Positions 6,180 through 7,012 of a stretch of 7,012 nucleotides of DNA are shown piece by piece (positions within the stretch are counted from its first letter, which is position 1; every line of letters begins with the position of its first letter). The DNA lies in NCBI GenBank assembly GCA_902494035.1, contig CABURV010000081.1:1-7012 (forward strand), read 5' to 3'. The notes below the pieces were generated by a model. It worked only from the letters and a program-made list of their open reading frames with translations, was not told the DNA's origin and made no database searches. Both the position numbers and the translations under genes were made by a program. The stretch is from an uncultured Collinsella sp. (GTDB lineage Bacteria > Actinomycetota > Coriobacteriia > Coriobacteriales > Coriobacteriaceae).

Positions 6180-6911
6180 ATGCTTACCAAACTCCTCTGC
6201 GAATTCGGCGCAACGGCCCTCATGATCATCTTTGGCGTGGGCGTGCACTGCGATACCGTGCTCAAGGGCACCAAGTATCAGGGCTCCGGTCACATGTTTG
6301 CCATCACCACCTGGTCTTTTGGCATCTCGGTCTGCCTGTTTGTCTTTGGCGGCGCCGTGTGCATGAACCCCGCCATGGTGCTTGCCCAGTGCATCGTAGG
6401 CCTGGTGCCGTGGAGCAGCTGCATCCCCTTCATGATTGCCGATATGCTCGGCGGCTTTGCGGGTGCCGTGATCGCGTGGTTGATGTATGCCGATGAGTTC
6501 AAGGCTTCCGAGGGCGTCGTCGACCCTATTGCCCAGCGCAACATCTTCTCGACCAACCCTACTACCGAGGGCACGAACTATGCTCGCAACTTCTTCTGCG
6601 AGGCCATCTGCACCTTTGTGTTCATCAGCGCCATCCTTGCTGCCGCTAGCCGCGCCGGCGAGAACGTTTTGATGCTCGCCATCTGCGTCGGTCTGATCGT
6701 TTGGGCTGTTGGCATGGGCATGGGCGGCATCACCGGCTTCGCCATGAACCAGGCTCGTGACCTTGGTCCTCGCATGGCCTATCAGGTGCTGCCGATTAAG
6801 AACAAGGCTGACAACAACTGGAAGTACGGCCTGCTCGTTCCTGGCATCGCACCGTTTATCGGTGCCGCTCTGGCCGCGCTGTTTGTGCACGGTTTCTTGG
6901 GCATGTTCTAG
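6180..6911 (+). CDS. Aquaporin/glycerol-facilitator (MIP) family channel, LarD-like context
   Basis: This 243-residue inner-membrane channel of the major intrinsic protein family passes small neutral solutes. Six membrane helices are visible, at about 5-27, 40-58, 80-103, 137-157, 163-182 and 218-238. The first pore half-helix carries NPA (63-65). The second carries NQA (190-192) in place of NPA, inside GFAMNQARDLGPR. The selectivity-filter Arg193 and the following Asp194, typical of glycerol-type members, are kept. The usual SGAHxNPA before the first motif reads GAVCMNPA, so the common histidine is cysteine. In the L. plantarum lar operon an aquaporin, LarD, moves lactic acid; the adjacent racemase gene makes that role plausible here, though glycerol or water are alternatives. 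ATG 6180 is preceded by AAGG (6172-6175) at four bases, a modest ribosome binding site. The 49-base gap after the racemase suggests shared transcription. Confidence 0.88.
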   Translation: MLTKLLCEFGATALMIIFGVGVHCDTVLKGTKYQGSGHMFAITTWSFGISVCLFVFGGAVCMNPAMVLAQCIVGLVPWSSCIPFMIADMLGGFAGAVIAWLMYADEFKASEGVVDPIAQRNIFSTNPTTEGTNYARNFFCEAICTFVFISAILAAASRAGENVLMLAICVGLIVWAVGMGMGGITGFAMNQARDLGPRMAYQVLPIKNKADNNWKYGLLVPGIAPFIGAALAALFVHGFLGMF

Positions 6912-6935
6912 TCTGAGGCTACATAGTTGTCCGCT

Positions 6936-7012
6936 GGCCGCATGGGGTAACTTCCCAGCGCGTCCTCGGACATGAAAGAACCCCCGCTGCGCACTTCGTG
7001 CGGCGGGGGTTC
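6936..7012 (+). repeat. Second copy of the gene-end repeat, cut by window end
   Basis: Positions 6936-6976 align without gaps to 4503-4543 at 29 of 41 bases. The outer part, GGCC-ATGGG, matches 9/11, the middle 13 bases match only 5/13, and the block GCGTCCTCGnACnTGAA matches 15/17 (6960-6976 with 4527-4543). As in the first copy, the block leads straight into a C-rich hairpin with a TTC loop. Any matching 3' arm would lie beyond the window. The 24 bases between the channel gene stop and 6936 show nothing else. Confidence 0.6.
6978..7012 (+). terminator. Strong hairpin terminator after the channel gene
   Basis: GAACCCCCGC (6978-6987) pairs perfectly with 7003-7012. A two-base bulge and a second five-pair stem, CGCAC/GTGCG, follow, closed by a TTC loop. 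It lies 66 bases after the stop of the channel gene, so it would end the racemase-channel transcript. The window stops exactly at the foot of the stem, so a following T-run cannot be seen. Confidence 0.8.

Noticed and set aside
6090..6890. Minus-strand open frame of 266 codons across the channel gene
   Set aside because: It is soluble-looking, histidine- and alanine-rich and motif-free, while the sense strand encodes a clear six-helix channel.

Overview
This window looks like chromosomal DNA from a high-GC, anaerobic, gut-type actinobacterium of the class Coriobacteriia, with Collinsella or a close relative as my best guess. I base this on the strong preference for G or C at third codon positions, consensus-like TATAAT -10 boxes, GTG/TTG starts, and the gene content. 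The genus is an inference; no 16S or other marker is present. All four genes lie on the + strand and all appear intact.

Layout. Positions 1-92 hold a promoter-like leader. hisS (histidyl-tRNA synthetase) runs 93-1406 and is followed by a G/C-rich hairpin terminator (1464-1499). A regulatory stretch (about 1520-1651) has AT-rich repeats and a good promoter, and leads into ppc (phosphoenolpyruvate carboxylase, 1664-4477). The 375-base gap 4478-4852 holds a nested inverted repeat with 28-base perfect arms, then a second hairpin, then an apparently unstructured stretch. Next comes a LarA-family nickel-dependent 2-hydroxyacid racemase (4853-6130). After 49 bases containing a 15-base palindrome comes an aquaporin/glycerol-facilitator family channel (6180-6911). 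The window ends inside a strong hairpin terminator (6978-7012).

How the genes relate. hisS and ppc are separately transcribed housekeeping genes: translation, and anaplerotic oxaloacetate supply. The racemase and channel look like a functional pair. In Lactiplantibacillus plantarum the lactate racemase LarA is encoded in an operon with LarD, a lactic-acid-permeable aquaporin. The LarA-like protein here keeps every LarA catalytic residue I could check, at the same residue numbers as the L. plantarum enzyme. The cofactor-maturation genes larB, larC and larE are not in this window.

Most unusual points. (1) The repeat after ppc and the terminator after the channel gene share an ungapped 41-base relationship (29/41 identical), with a 17-base block that is 15/17 identical. 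This suggests an interspersed repeat family built around gene-end hairpins. (2) The channel has NQA in place of the second NPA motif and a divergent loop before the first NPA. (3) Two AAA-N3-TTT repeats sit 35-36 bases apart at the ppc promoter. I see no CRISPR array, phage gene, transposase, tRNA or rRNA. Apart from these points the window is ordinary chromosomal sequence, and I found no clear new multi-gene system.
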